A stretch of DNA of 64,000 nt, from assembly GCF_006483445.1 (NCBI RefSeq), contig NZ_PPPT01000021.1, forward strand, positions 1-64,000, given 5' to 3'. Shown here piece after piece: positions 45,662 to 55,228 of the stretch. Both the position numbers and the translations under genes were made by a program. The notes beneath the pieces were generated by a model. It saw nothing but the letters and a program-made list of their open reading frames with translations, made no database searches and was not told the origin of the DNA. Numbering within the stretch: position 1 is the stretch's first letter; each line of letters starts with the position of its first letter. Source of the DNA: Bradyrhizobium guangdongense (GTDB lineage: Bacteria; Pseudomonadota; Alphaproteobacteria; Rhizobiales; Xanthobacteraceae).

Positions 45662-45772
45662 CGGCACTCCCGCGCCGGTCGGAAGGGTTCCGTTCGGCTT
45701 AATTGCCGCAGCAATCTGGGCCGGTCATGGTTAATTTTCCGGAAACGGAACCGGTCGAATTCGTCGGACTGG

Positions 45773-46465
45773 TTAAAGGTCTGTTGCGGCTGCTAACACC
45801 GCGTCGGCGTGGCCGTCGACCTTCACATGGCGCCATATCTTGGCGATCTTGCCGTCGGCGCCGACCAACACCGTGGTGCGAATAATCCCGAGGAAGGTCT
45901 TGCCATACATGGATTTTTCGCCCCAGGCGCCATAGGCCTCCAGCATCTCGTGCTGCTCGTCCGAGATCAGCGGGACGCCGAGGCTGTGCTTGTCGCGAAA
46001 CTTCTCTTGGGCTTTGAGCGGGTCGGCGGAGATGCCGAGCACGGCGGTATCGCTGGCAGCGAAGGCATCCCTCAGCCGGGTGAAGTCGATCGCTTCCCGC
46101 GTGCAGCCCGGCGTATCGGCGCGGGGATAGAAGAACAGCACCAGCTTCCGGCCGGCATAGTCGGACAGCGTGGCCACGCCGCCACCGTCGCGGGGCAGGC
46201 GGAAGGCCGGGGCCTTGTCGCCCTCGGACAGCACCGCCTTGGCCGTGGTTTTGCGGGGACTTGCGGATTCGGAAGATTTTAACTGTTTCGATGCGGCGTT
46301 ATGCGATGCTGGCTTGGCTGTGTTCTTGCGTGATTTGCTTGCCGTCGCCCGCAGCGTTTTTGCGGGCTTTGTTTTGGACTGGGCTGTCGATTTCGCTGCC
46401 GTTTTTCTGGGTGCTAGGCTGCCGGAGGTCGTCTTGGACGTTTTCTTACGCGATTTCTTGGACAT
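45773..46465 (-). CDS. 1-Cys peroxiredoxin (BCP/PrxQ-like) with histone-H1-like tail
   Basis: The ATG at 46465 gives 230 residues. Residues 1-77 are Lys/Ala/Ser/Thr-rich (17 Lys, 5 Arg, one Glu; MSKKSRKKTSKTTSG, KSTAQSKTKPAKTLRATASK), like bacterial histone H1-type DNA-binding tails. Residues 78-230 are an AhpC/TSA domain (LSEGDKAPAFRLP) with peroxidatic Cys121 in RADTPGCTREAIDFT. It is the only Cys, so the usual BCP resolving Cys five residues later is missing. The enzyme reduces peroxides using an external thiol, and the tail suggests location on DNA. Normal family length is about 155. Confidence 0.9.
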   Translation of the reverse strand: MSKKSRKKTSKTTSGSLAPRKTAAKSTAQSKTKPAKTLRATASKSRKNTAKPASHNAASKQLKSSESASPRKTTAKAVLSEGDKAPAFRLPRDGGGVATLSDYAGRKLVLFFYPRADTPGCTREAIDFTRLRDAFAASDTAVLGISADPLKAQEKFRDKHSLGVPLISDEQHEMLEAYGAWGEKSMYGKTFLGIIRTTVLVGADGKIAKIWRHVKVDGHADAVLAAATDL

Positions 46466-46756
46466 ACGCCTTCCTTTCGACGCTTTCGGCGGGTCAACCA
46501 GAACGCTATTGCAGCTTCCATCCGGGTTGCCGGATTCGGGCCCTAGGCTGGGCAAGTCTGGCGGCGCCGGAGTATGGTTACAAGGAATTCCACGCACCAC
46601 CCCACTGCTCGTTGAACGCGCTCCCGGGGCGAAATGACGAACAGCAGGAACATCCAAGGAATGGCCGCGGTGCCGGTGCAGGGGCGTACAATCCCTGTCG
46701 ACGGTTGCGGCCCCGGTGGCGGTCAATCTTACGATGGGCGCCTGTATCGAGAGGCA
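46466..46756. promoter_or_regulatory. divergent region between peroxiredoxin and AsmA-like genes
   Basis: This 291-base spacer holds both promoters. Both genes could be started further upstream in frame, but those extensions lack family sequence. An imperfect palindrome with CCGG cores (CATCCGGGTTGCCGGATTCG) lies near 46520-46545. No clear -35/-10 pair was identified. Confidence 0.35.
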
Positions 46757-49700
46757 ATGGCTAGGAATACGTCGCCCCAAGGTTCTGACCATGGATATGG
46801 CCATGGATCGGATTCTGACCGGGACTACGATCGGCGCGGCGCGCACCCCGCTCCCCAGGAATGGGACGAGCCCGATTGGGATCCGGATCAGGAAGAGGCG
46901 GCGGGTCGTCGGGCGCGCCGGCTTTTGTCCCGTTCCAGTTCGAGCGTTCACCGGCTGGGTGACGGTTTTGGCTCGCTCCGGCGCTGGCTGGTGGCGGATC
47001 GCTGGGTCAAGCGCCTTGCCATCGGCGTCGCCATGGTCGTCATCATCTTCGTCGGCTGCTTTGGCGCATTGTGGTGGCGGTTAGGTGCCGGCCCGATCAA
47101 TCTCGACATCGCGACGCCATGGCTCGCCGAGGCGATCGAGGAGAACATCGGCCACGGCAACACCGTCGAGGTTGGCGGCACCCAGATCGAACGCGCCGGC
47201 CGCGTCCGCATCGCCGTGCGCATCCGCGACATCGTGGTGCGCGACCGCGACCACGCGATTGTGGCCGTCGCGCCGAAGGCCGAGGTGAAGCTCTCAGGCA
47301 CCGCGCTCCTGATGGGGCGGTTGCGCGCCGAAAGCCTCAATCTCGTCGATGCCGAGCTTGCGATCCGCATCCTGCCTGACGGCACGGTCACCGTGTCGGC
47401 CGGCGACACTGCAAAACCGCTCGCAACCGGCGTCGCCTCCAAGAAAGAAGCCGGCCTGCCGCCGACATTCCCGCGCTCGAGCCCGGGCCTGCCGCCGACC
47501 GCGTCCGCACCGAATGCGCCCAATGCGGCGACCGGCACGCCTGCGGCAGCGCCACCGGCCAGCGCGCAGAGCGGGCTGCTCGCAAGCCTCGACTGGCTCG
47601 ACAGCCTGAGCATGACCGGCCTCGACGGCCAGAACCTCAACGAGATCGGCCTGAAGAATGGCAATCTGATCGTCGACGATCAACAGCGCGGCGGCAAATG
47701 GTCGTTCGAAAACATCAGCCTCAGCCTGCGCCGGCCCAGCAGCGGCGGCGTGACGCTGAGCCTCGGCGAAGAGGGCGCCAAGCCGTGGTCGCTGCGCGTC
47801 ACGGTCGGGCCCGCCGAGAACGGCGTGCGCTCGGTCGACATCCGCGCCGACAAGGTTTCCACCGCCAACATCCTCCTGGCACTGCGCCCGAAGGACCTGA
47901 CCTACAATGCCGAGCTGCCGCTCACGGGCGAGCTCAAGGGCGAACTCGGGCGTGACGGCCTGCCGACCTATTTCCGCGGCAAGATCATCGCAGGCGCGGG
48001 CACCATCATCGACACCGACACGCCGGACTATCCGATGGGGATCGACTCGGCCGAGATCAATGTCGAGTGGGATGCCGGGCGTCGCGTGCTGGTCGCGCCA
48101 TTCAAGGTCATCGCGGGCGCCAATCGCGTCACGCTGCTGGCGCATCTCGAGCCGCCCAATGGCAGCGTCACGGACTGGCAGCTCGGTTTCAGCGGCGGCT
48201 CGATCCTGCTTGCCGGCATCGACAACGAGCCGCCGCTGGTCTTCAACCGCATCGCAATCGGCTTCCGCTTCGACACCGACCACAAACGTGTGCTGTTGAC
48301 GCAGGCCAATATCAGCAATGGCGAGATTGGCGTCGCCGGCACCGCGACCGTCGACTATTCGAACGAGCCTCAATTGACGCTGGGTTTCGCGGGCACGCCG
48401 ATGTCGGCATCCGCCTTGAAGCGGATGTGGCCGACACTCGTCGTGCCCGAGCTGCGCGAGTGGGTGCTGGAGCGGATCGAGCGCGGCTCGCTGCAGCGCA
48501 TCGAGGTCGCCCTCAATTCGCCCGTGCGCAATCTCTCGCGCAAGGGACCGCCGATCCCTGACGACGGTATGTCCGTCAACATCGTCGCCAACGGCGTGAC
48601 CGTTCGCCCCGTCGATGGCATGCCGGCGGTGCATGATGCCGATCTCAGGGCGCGCGTCACGGGGCGCACCGCGACCGTGAATATCGGGCAGGGGATCGCC
48701 GACACGCCGGCGGGCCGCAAGATCGCCTTTTCTGATTTCACGTTCGAGGTGCCGGACATGGCACCAAAGCCGTCGCCGTCGCGCAGCAAATTCCGGGTCG
48801 ACGGACCGGTGGCGGCAGCAGCCGAGATTCTCGCCAATGATCGCCTGAGCGATCTGTCGGCGACCTTCGTCGATCCCAACACCAGCAAGGGGACGTTCAA
48901 TGCGAACATCTCGCTTGCGATGCCGGTCAAGGGCGAGCTGACGAAAGCCGATACTGTCTACGCCGTCACCGCCGACCTCAGCGGCTTTTCCGCCGACAAG
49001 CTAGTGATGAACCAGAAGCTCGAGGCCAACACGCTCAAGATCGTCGCCAACAACCAAGGCTATCAGGTCAAGGGCGACGTCAAGATCAACGGGCAGGCGG
49101 CGTCGCTCGATTATCGCAAACCGGCCGAGGGTGAGGCCGACGTCAAGCTGCAGACCACGCTTGACGATGCCAGCCGCGCGCGCCTCGGCTTCGATCTGAG
49201 CCCGGCTGTCGTCGGCAATCTGCCGGTCAAAATCTCCGGCAAGATCGGCTCCAGCGCCGACCAGACCACGCGGCTCGGCGTCGAAGCCGACCTGACCTCG
49301 GTGCGGCTCGACAACATCCTGCCGGGCTGGGTGAAGCTGCCGGGCAAGTCGGGCAAGGCCAGCTTCAAGGTAGTGCCGACGGCGCAATCGACGCGGCTCG
49401 AGGATATCGTCGTCGATGGCGCCGGCGTCTCGATCCGCGGCTCGCTCGAGGTCGACCAGAACGGCGACCTCATGAACGCGAACTTCCCGGTCTATTCGCC
49501 GTCAGACGGCGACAAGGCCTCGCTGCGCGTCGAGCGCGGCGCCGACGGCGTGGTCAAGGGCACGATGCGCGGCGAAGTGTTCGACGGTCGCGGCTTCCTG
49601 AAGTCGGCGATCTCTGGCACCAGCAAGGACGACAACAAGAGCAGCAAGCTGAAGAACGTCGACTTCGACATCGACGTCAAGCTCGGCACGGTGGCCGGCT

Positions 49701-50506
49701 CGAACGGCGAGACGATGCGCAGCGTCGACGCCAAGATGTCGCGCCGCAGCGGCGCCATCAAGGCGTTCACGCTGAGCGGCAAGGTCGGCAGCAACACGCC
49801 TGTCACGGCCGATTTGCGCGGCCGCGGGCAGGGCAGTCGCGAGGTGATCTATCTCCAGACCAACGACGCCGGCGCTTTCCTGCGCTTCACCGACACGACC
49901 AACAAGGTTTATGGCGGTCAACTGGTGGTGGCGATGGAGCCGCCGACGTCGGAGCCGACGGCCAGGGAAGGCCTGATCAACGTGCGCGACTTCTCCGTTC
50001 GCGGCATGGATCAGCTCGATCGCGTCGCGGCGGGTGGCCCCAACGGTGCGCAGAACGGCGTGGCGTTCTCGGCATTGCGCGCGGAGTTTACCCGGCAAAA
50101 CGGTGCGCTCACGATTCGCGACGGTGTGGTGAAGGGGCCGATGATCGGCGCGACGATCGAAGGCTCGATCGACTTTCCCGGCAACCAGGTGTGCATGAGC
50201 GGCACCTTCGTGCCGATGTACGGCGTGAACAACATCTTCGGCCAGATTCCGTTGTTCGGCATCTTCCTGGGCGGTGGCAACAATGAGGGGCTGATCGGCG
50301 TGACCTACGAGGTCGTCGGCACGCCCGTTGCGCCTGTCATGCGCGTCAATCCGATCTCGGCCATGGCGCCGGGCCTGTTCCGAAAAATCTTCGAATTCAA
50401 CACCGGCAAGCAGAACTCGCCGATCGAGGATCTGCCGACGCAGCAATCGGGCGACGCCCCATCACGCGCGCCTCTCTCCAACGGCTGCAATCTCGCGCGG
50501 CGATAG
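46757..50506 (+). CDS. AsmA/YhdP-like giant envelope protein (DUF3971)
   Basis: I use the ATG at 46757 (GAGAGG just upstream), giving 1249 residues; an ATG at 46634 is possible. A charged cytosolic N-terminus leads to one membrane helix (AIGVAMVVIIFVGCFGALWW, about 95-120). After it comes a very long periplasmic beta-rich region with DUF3971 (VTVSAGDTAKPLATG onward) and a C-terminal AsmA-like end (IGATIEGSIDFPGNQVCMSG, MYGVNNIFGQIPLFGIFLGG, GLIGVTYEVVG). YhdP/TamB/AsmA proteins are repeat-built bridges that move phospholipids to the outer membrane. It stands alone on its strand. Confidence 0.88.
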   Translation: MARNTSPQGSDHGYGHGSDSDRDYDRRGAHPAPQEWDEPDWDPDQEEAAGRRARRLLSRSSSSVHRLGDGFGSLRRWLVADRWVKRLAIGVAMVVIIFVGCFGALWWRLGAGPINLDIATPWLAEAIEENIGHGNTVEVGGTQIERAGRVRIAVRIRDIVVRDRDHAIVAVAPKAEVKLSGTALLMGRLRAESLNLVDAELAIRILPDGTVTVSAGDTAKPLATGVASKKEAGLPPTFPRSSPGLPPTASAPNAPNAATGTPAAAPPASAQSGLLASLDWLDSLSMTGLDGQNLNEIGLKNGNLIVDDQQRGGKWSFENISLSLRRPSSGGVTLSLGEEGAKPWSLRVTVGPAENGVRSVDIRADKVSTANILLALRPKDLTYNAELPLTGELKGELGRDGLPTYFRGKIIAGAGTIIDTDTPDYPMGIDSAEINVEWDAGRRVLVAPFKVIAGANRVTLLAHLEPPNGSVTDWQLGFSGGSILLAGIDNEPPLVFNRIAIGFRFDTDHKRVLLTQANISNGEIGVAGTATVDYSNEPQLTLGFAGTPMSASALKRMWPTLVVPELREWVLERIERGSLQRIEVALNSPVRNLSRKGPPIPDDGMSVNIVANGVTVRPVDGMPAVHDADLRARVTGRTATVNIGQGIADTPAGRKIAFSDFTFEVPDMAPKPSPSRSKFRVDGPVAAAAEILANDRLSDLSATFVDPNTSKGTFNANISLAMPVKGELTKADTVYAVTADLSGFSADKLVMNQKLEANTLKIVANNQGYQVKGDVKINGQAASLDYRKPAEGEADVKLQTTLDDASRARLGFDLSPAVVGNLPVKISGKIGSSADQTTRLGVEADLTSVRLDNILPGWVKLPGKSGKASFKVVPTAQSTRLEDIVVDGAGVSIRGSLEVDQNGDLMNANFPVYSPSDGDKASLRVERGADGVVKGTMRGEVFDGRGFLKSAISGTSKDDNKSSKLKNVDFDIDVKLGTVAGSNGETMRSVDAKMSRRSGAIKAFTLSGKVGSNTPVTADLRGRGQGSREVIYLQTNDAGAFLRFTDTTNKVYGGQLVVAMEPPTSEPTAREGLINVRDFSVRGMDQLDRVAAGGPNGAQNGVAFSALRAEFTRQNGALTIRDGVVKGPMIGATIEGSIDFPGNQVCMSGTFVPMYGVNNIFGQIPLFGIFLGGGNNEGLIGVTYEVVGTPVAPVMRVNPISAMAPGLFRKIFEFNTGKQNSPIEDLPTQQSGDAPSRAPLSNGCNLARR

Positions 50507-50621
50507 CCGGGTCCAAGTCAAGCGCCGGCGCGAGCCAGCGATGGCTTGCTTCAGTTCATGGACTTCGTGAAAATCGGTCTCAGGCCATGTGGCGATAGAG
50601 CCGGGCCTGACCGAGTGTTCA

Positions 50622-50708
50622 ATGAACCGGCTTGTTCACCGCATCATCATGGCCGTGCTGCTGGTGGCAGCACTGGCGATCATCTGGAATGTGCTGGGTG
50701 CACGATGA
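50622..50708 (+). CDS. possible 28-residue membrane peptide
   Basis: ATG at 50622 to TGA at 50708 encodes 28 residues: a short basic start (MNRLVHRII), one hydrophobic helix (MAVLLVAALAIIWNVLG) and Arg at the end. A 9-bp hairpin starts on the very next base after the stop, which argues for a real transcription unit. The ribosome site is weak. The spacer before it (50507-50621) shows no other gene. Confidence 0.4.
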   Translation: MNRLVHRIIMAVLLVAALAIIWNVLGAR

Positions 50709-50730
50709 GGGTGGCGCGGCGGCGCCACCC
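50709..50730. terminator. hairpin between convergent genes
   Basis: A perfect 9-bp stem GGGTGGCGC / GCGCCACCC with a 4-base loop lies between the small peptide stop and the DoxX stop at 50745. There is no T-run, so it is terminator-like only. Confidence 0.5.
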
Positions 50731-50744
50731 CGAGCGTCGAGCGA

Positions 50745-51182
50745 TCAGCGCCGCGCGAGCGCGCCGCTGGGCTCGTCGCCTTCCTTGCGCACCAGCGCAT
50801 CGACGCTGATCGGTCCGCCGCCGGCTGCCGAGAGGTAGAGGCAGGAGAAGCAGAACAGGATCGCCGCGGTGCCGCCGTTGAGCAGCGGCAGGAACACCGG
50901 CGTATCCTTGCTGAACATGTGGCCCATGAAGTAGGCGAAGGCCATTTCACCCGACAGCACGAAGGCGGAGATCCGCGTGAACAAGCCGATCATCAGGGCA
51001 GCGCCCAGCACGAGCTCAATCGAGCCGGCCGCGAAGATCAGCGGCTTGAGTTCAGCGAAGTAGGGGAGCACCGGAAACTTGAAGATTTTGGCCACGCCGT
51101 ATTGAAACAGCAGGAGACCCGTGACGAAGCGAAACAGGCTCAAAAGAACCGGTTGATAGCGAGCGAGAAAAGTGAAGTTCAT
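50745..51182 (-). CDS. DoxX family membrane protein
   Basis: The ATG at 51182 gives 145 residues with four membrane helices: LSLFRFVTGLLLFQYGVAKI, AAGSIELVLGAALMIGLFTR, FVLSGEMAFAYFMGH, and AAILFCFSCLYLSAAGGGP. The first and second carry the DoxX pattern. Members are small inner-membrane proteins linked to thiosulfate:quinone oxidation or oxidative stress, usually without defined activity. The 200-base spacer before it (51183-51382) holds no gene. Confidence 0.85.
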   Translation of the reverse strand: MNFTFLARYQPVLLSLFRFVTGLLLFQYGVAKIFKFPVLPYFAELKPLIFAAGSIELVLGAALMIGLFTRISAFVLSGEMAFAYFMGHMFSKDTPVFLPLLNGGTAAILFCFSCLYLSAAGGGPISVDALVRKEGDEPSGALARR

Positions 51183-51382
51183 TGGTTGTCCCTCCGTTCC
51201 AATGCAGCGACTTGGATCGCATTCGGTTTCAGCTCGCAAGCGGCCCCGGCTCACTTCGCGCTGACATTTTCGTCATGTAGGACAAAACACCGCAGGCCGG
51301 GGTTTAAGCCCACGGTTTCTCGATTTTGAATCTCCGTAATTTGACGGGTTACGCCGGGGGTTGCAGGTAACCTCCAGCACAC

Positions 51383-52636
51383 CTAGCGCCGCAGTGCGGG
51401 CACGACCAGGAACGGAATCATGCCGAGCACGACGCTCGCAAGTGCGAACGCGAGCAGCAGATTGTAACCTTGCGTTGCATCATGGATTAGGCCACCGGCC
51501 CAGGAGCCGAACGCTGAGCCGAGTCCACTACCGATCGAAATGGTTCCGTAGATCGTGCCGACCCGCTTGCCGCGAAAGATCTTCATGGCGGTCGCGGTGA
51601 TCAGGGGCCCGCGCGAGCCCATCATGCTGCCGAAGCAGATGACGAAGCCTGCGAGCAGCCAGACGTTCGGGTGATACGGCAAGAGCCAGAGCAGGAAGAT
51701 GCCGATGATCGAGATCGCGTAGCTGAGGAGCACCGAGGGCCGGCGGCCGATCACTCCGTCGAGCGCTGAGACCCCGAGCATGCCGAACACCAGCACCACG
51801 CCGGAAAATCCCCAGGCGGTTGCGGCCTGCAGCGGCGGGAATCCGGCGTCGATCAGGTAGGCGACGATCTGCGCGGCGATCGCGTACATGCCGACGGCGG
51901 TGAAGAAGAAGGTCGAGAACAGCGCCCAGAAGGCGTGATGACGCATCGCGCTCAGAAGCGTCCAGCCCTGGTCGATGAAGTCTGGGTCGGTCTTCTTTAG
52001 GATAAGGGGCGAGCCTGACGCGAACAGCCGCCACGGCAACAGCAACAGCGGCACCAACAGCGCGAACGTCGCAAAGCCAAAGATCTGATAGGCGCCGCGC
52101 CAGCCGACATGGTCGATCAGCACTTGCGAGACCGGCAGCAGCGCGAGCACGCCGCCGCCCATCGCCGAATAGACCACGGCCATTGCGGTCGGCAGCCGCG
52201 GTCCGAACCAGCGGCCGAGCAGGATCGAGTTCGGCACGTTGCCGATGAAGGCGACGCCGATGCCGACGCACAGGCCAATCGAGAGTTGGAACTGCCAGAG
52301 ATGCTCGGCGCGACTGGCAACGAGAAAGGCGGAGCCGAGCAGCAAGAGTCCGAGCGAATAGACGATGCGCGGACCCGAGCGATCGAACAGGCGCCCGACC
52401 AGCGGCGCAGTCAGTCCGCTAATCAGCCAGGTCAGCGAGTAGATCGAAACGATCTGCGCGCGGTCCCAGCCAAAGTCTTCCGAGATCGGCTTGAGGAAGA
52501 CGGTGAAGCTTTCGCTGAGGCCGCGCCCGAGCACCGCAAGCGTGAAGCACAGCGCGAGCACGACGAGGGCGGTGCGCACCGGCTCGCGCGATGTGGCGCT
52601 TCCCTTGACCGTTTCCCTGGGCGTGTTCTGGTCCAT
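51383..52636 (-). CDS. MFS transporter, monocarboxylate/oxalate-like
   Basis: This 417-residue protein has twelve predicted helices. The loop 2-3 signature is VGRLFDRSGPRIVYSLGLLL and the N-terminal half starts LGRGLSESFTVFLKPISEDF GWDR. The early motif (GLSESFTVFLKPISEDFGW) is that of the OFA/monocarboxylate-porter branch of MFS. It probably exchanges or imports small carboxylates. It follows tyrS by 57 bases on the same strand. Confidence 0.86.
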   Translation of the reverse strand: MDQNTPRETVKGSATSREPVRTALVVLALCFTLAVLGRGLSESFTVFLKPISEDFGWDRAQIVSIYSLTWLISGLTAPLVGRLFDRSGPRIVYSLGLLLLGSAFLVASRAEHLWQFQLSIGLCVGIGVAFIGNVPNSILLGRWFGPRLPTAMAVVYSAMGGGVLALLPVSQVLIDHVGWRGAYQIFGFATFALLVPLLLLPWRLFASGSPLILKKTDPDFIDQGWTLLSAMRHHAFWALFSTFFFTAVGMYAIAAQIVAYLIDAGFPPLQAATAWGFSGVVLVFGMLGVSALDGVIGRRPSVLLSYAISIIGIFLLWLLPYHPNVWLLAGFVICFGSMMGSRGPLITATAMKIFRGKRVGTIYGTISIGSGLGSAFGSWAGGLIHDATQGYNLLLAFALASVVLGMIPFLVVPALRR

Positions 52637-52693
52637 TGCTCGTCAGGGAGCGCGCTTCCGCTGCCGCTGGCAAGCAGTGAAAAGCGAATACGC

Positions 52694-53947
52694 CTATGCA
52701 GGCTTGAGAAGGACGTGGCGCTTCTTGCCGAGCGAGAGCTTGATCACGCCTTCCGGCGTGAGCAGGGCCGGCGTCATATTCATCTTCTCGTCGGTGACGG
52801 GCGTGTCGTTGACGCGCAGGCCGCCGCCCTTGATCTGACGGCGCGCCTCGCCATTCGAGGCGACGAGACCCGCCTTGACGAAGGCATTGAGCACGCCGAT
52901 TCCGGCGTCGAGTTCGCCACGCGGAATTTCGACCGTGGGCAGGCTCTCGGCGAGTGCGCCTTCCTCAAAGGTCCGCCGCGCGGTTTCCGCGGCTTCGTTG
53001 GCGGCGTTGCGGCCGTGCAGCAGCGCGGTGGCCTCCGTCGCGAGCACCTTCTTGGCCTCGTTGATCTCCGAGCCCGCGAGCGCCTCGAGCTTAGCGATTT
53101 CGCTGAGCGGCATCGTCGTGAAGAGTTTTAAGAACTTGCCGACGTCGGCGTCCTCGGTGTTGCGCCAGTACTGCCAGAAGTCGTACGGCGAGAACTGGTC
53201 GGCGTTGAGCCACACCGCGCCCTGCGCAGTCTTGCCCATCTTGGCGCCCGAGGCGGTCGTCAGCAGCGGCGTGGTCAGCGCGAAGAGCTGCGGCGTTCCC
53301 ATGCGGCGGCCGAGATCGACGCCCATGATGATGTTGCCCCACTGGTCGGAGCCGCCCATCTGGAGCCGGCAGCCGACGCGCCGCGACAGCTCGACATAGT
53401 CGTAGGCCTGGCAGATCATGTAGTTGAATTCGATGAAACTCATCTCCTGCTCGCGCTCGAGGCGCAGGCGCACAGAGTCCATCGTCAGCATGCGGTTGAC
53501 CGAGAAATGCTTGCCGACGTCGCGCAGCATCTCGATCCAGTTCAGCCTGGTCAGCCATTCCGCATTGTCGAGCATGACGGCGTCGGAATGCCCATCGCCA
53601 TAGCGCAGCACCTTTGAGAACACGCCGCGGATCGAGGCCTTGTTGGCTTCGATCTCGGCGACGGTGCGGATCGCGCGCGTCTCGTCCTTGCCGGAGGGAT
53701 CGCCGACCATCGTGGTGCCGCCGCCCATCAGGGTGATCGGCTTGTTGCCGCTCTGCTGCAGCCAGTGCAGCATCATCATGGTCAGGTAGTTGCCGATGTG
53801 CAGGGACGGAGCGGTACAGTCGTAGCCGACATAGGCCGTCGCCTGGCCCTGGGCGGCGAGCGCGTCCAGGCCCTCAAAATCGGAACATTGGTGGATGAAT
53901 CCCCGTTCCCTTAAGATATTGAGGAAATCAGATTTAAATGCAGTCAT
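52694..53947 (-). CDS. tyrS: tyrosyl-tRNA synthetase
   Basis: The 417-residue class Ic synthetase attaches Tyr to tRNA-Tyr. HIGH is in [16 protein letters not shown] and the KMSKS loop is present as [15 protein letters not shown]. The tyrosine pocket text is [12 protein letters not shown] and [22 protein letters not shown]-terminal S4 domain ([30 protein letters not shown]) completes it. It is divergent from anmK with a 159-base spacer. Confidence 0.96.
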   Translation of the reverse strand: MTAFKSDFLNILRERGFIHQCSDFEGLDALAAQGQATAYVGYDCTAPSLHIGNYLTMMMLHWLQQSGNKPITLMGGGTTMVGDPSGKDETRAIRTVAEIEANKASIRGVFSKVLRYGDGHSDAVMLDNAEWLTRLNWIEMLRDVGKHFSVNRMLTMDSVRLRLEREQEMSFIEFNYMICQAYDYVELSRRVGCRLQMGGSDQWGNIIMGVDLGRRMGTPQLFALTTPLLTTASGAKMGKTAQGAVWLNADQFSPYDFWQYWRNTEDADVGKFLKLFTTMPLSEIAKLEALAGSEINEAKKVLATEATALLHGRNAANEAAETARRTFEEGALAESLPTVEIPRGELDAGIGVLNAFVKAGLVASNGEARRQIKGGGLRVNDTPVTDEKMNMTPALLTPEGVIKLSLGKKRHVLLKPA

Positions 53948-54043
53948 CTGTCGGCTGACCTGATCATTCTTATTTTACGGTAATTGCGGCAAGTTGCGGA
54001 ACCCGTGCGGATCGGGCTGCCGCCGCGATAGGCGCTGTGGCAT

Positions 54044-54070
54044 TATAAGATGTGCTTGTTTGATACAAGC
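54044..54070 (+). promoter_or_regulatory. candidate anmK promoter with palindromic operator
   Basis: TATAAG (54044-54049) is a good -10 box. A perfect palindrome GCTTGT-TTGAT-ACAAGC (54054-54070) would overlap the transcription start. The TTGT...ACAA half sites resemble GntR/FCD operators. A -35 box is not obvious. Confidence 0.4.
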
Positions 54071-54106
54071 CAGGCGTCGGGCTAGGGGGCGTCGAGGCTT
54101 ACCGGG

Positions 54107-55210
54107 ATGATGTTGACTGCGCTCGGTCTGATGAGCGGGACCTCGCTTGACGGGGTCGACGTTGCACTGATCGAAACCGATGGAAAGCAGGTGAAGGCGT
54201 TTGGGCCGTCCGGTTACCGGCCGTACAGCCATGCCGAACGCAACCTCTTGCGCCAGGCCCTGACCGAAGCCGTCCATTTGCCGCAACGCGACGCCAGGCC
54301 GGGCATTCTGGCCGAGGCCGAACGCGCGGTGACGCTCGCCCATGCCGAGGCGGTCGCCGCCTTCACCGCGCAGAACCGCATGGTGCCGGAGGAGATCGAC
54401 ATCGTCGGATTCCACGGCCAGACCGTGCTGCACCGCCCCGAACGGCGCATGACGGTGCAGATCGGCGATGCGACGGCGCTGGCCAAACTGATCCATATCC
54501 CCGTGATGCATGATTTCCGCGCCGCCGACGTCGAGGCCGGCGGGCAGGGCGCGCCCTTCGTGCCGGTCTATCATCGTGCGCTGGCGCAGTCGCTCGACCG
54601 AGAAGGCCCGATCGTCGTCGTCAATATCGGCGGCGTTTCCAACATCACCTATATCGACGGCAACGAGGCTCTGATCGCCTGCGATACCGGGCCGGGCAAC
54701 GCGTTGCTCGACGACTTCATGTTTCGCACCATGAGCCAGGCCTTCGACACCGAGGGACGGTTCGCGGCACTCGGCAAGGTCGACGAGGCCTGGGTTGCGC
54801 GTGCGCTGGCGCTGCCGTTCTTCTCAGCTCCGCCGCCAAAATCGCTCGACCGCAACGACTTTGCCGCGCTCAAGCTCGGCGATGTGGCACCAGCCGACGG
54901 CGCCGCGACGCTGACGGCGTTCACAGCCGCAGCCATTGCCCGCGTCGTGCCGCTGCTGCCGAAGCGTCCGCGGAGCTGGATCATTGCCGGGGGCGGTGCC
55001 CGCAACCTCACCATGATGCGGATGCTGCGTGAGCGGGTGGCGCCAGCGTCCGTCGAGGCGGCCGAGACGCTGGGCTGGTCGTCGGACGCGCTGGAGGCGC
55101 AGGCATTCGGCTTCCTGGCTGCCCGCGGGCTGAAGGGGCTGCCGCTGTCCTATCCCGCGACCACCGGGGTGCCGATGCCCATGACCGGCGGGGTGATCGC
55201 CAGGCCGTGA
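54107..55210 (+). CDS. anmK: anhydro-N-acetylmuramic acid kinase
   Basis: The 367-residue enzyme phosphorylates and opens 1,6-anhydroMurNAc to MurNAc-6-phosphate in peptidoglycan recycling. Motifs: LGLMSGTSLDGVDVALIETD at the N-terminus, IDIVGFHGQTVLHRPER, VMHDFRAADVEAGGQGAPFV, NIGGVSNITYID, and IIAGGGARNLTMM. Length matches the family. No murQ neighbour is present, so the next recycling step is encoded elsewhere. Confidence 0.95.
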   Translation: MMLTALGLMSGTSLDGVDVALIETDGKQVKAFGPSGYRPYSHAERNLLRQALTEAVHLPQRDARPGILAEAERAVTLAHAEAVAAFTAQNRMVPEEIDIVGFHGQTVLHRPERRMTVQIGDATALAKLIHIPVMHDFRAADVEAGGQGAPFVPVYHRALAQSLDREGPIVVVNIGGVSNITYIDGNEALIACDTGPGNALLDDFMFRTMSQAFDTEGRFAALGKVDEAWVARALALPFFSAPPPKSLDRNDFAALKLGDVAPADGAATLTAFTAAAIARVVPLLPKRPRSWIIAGGGARNLTMMRMLRERVAPASVEAAETLGWSSDALEAQAFGFLAARGLKGLPLSYPATTGVPMPMTGGVIARP

Positions 55211-55228
55211 TCTGATCACGGCTGGTTG

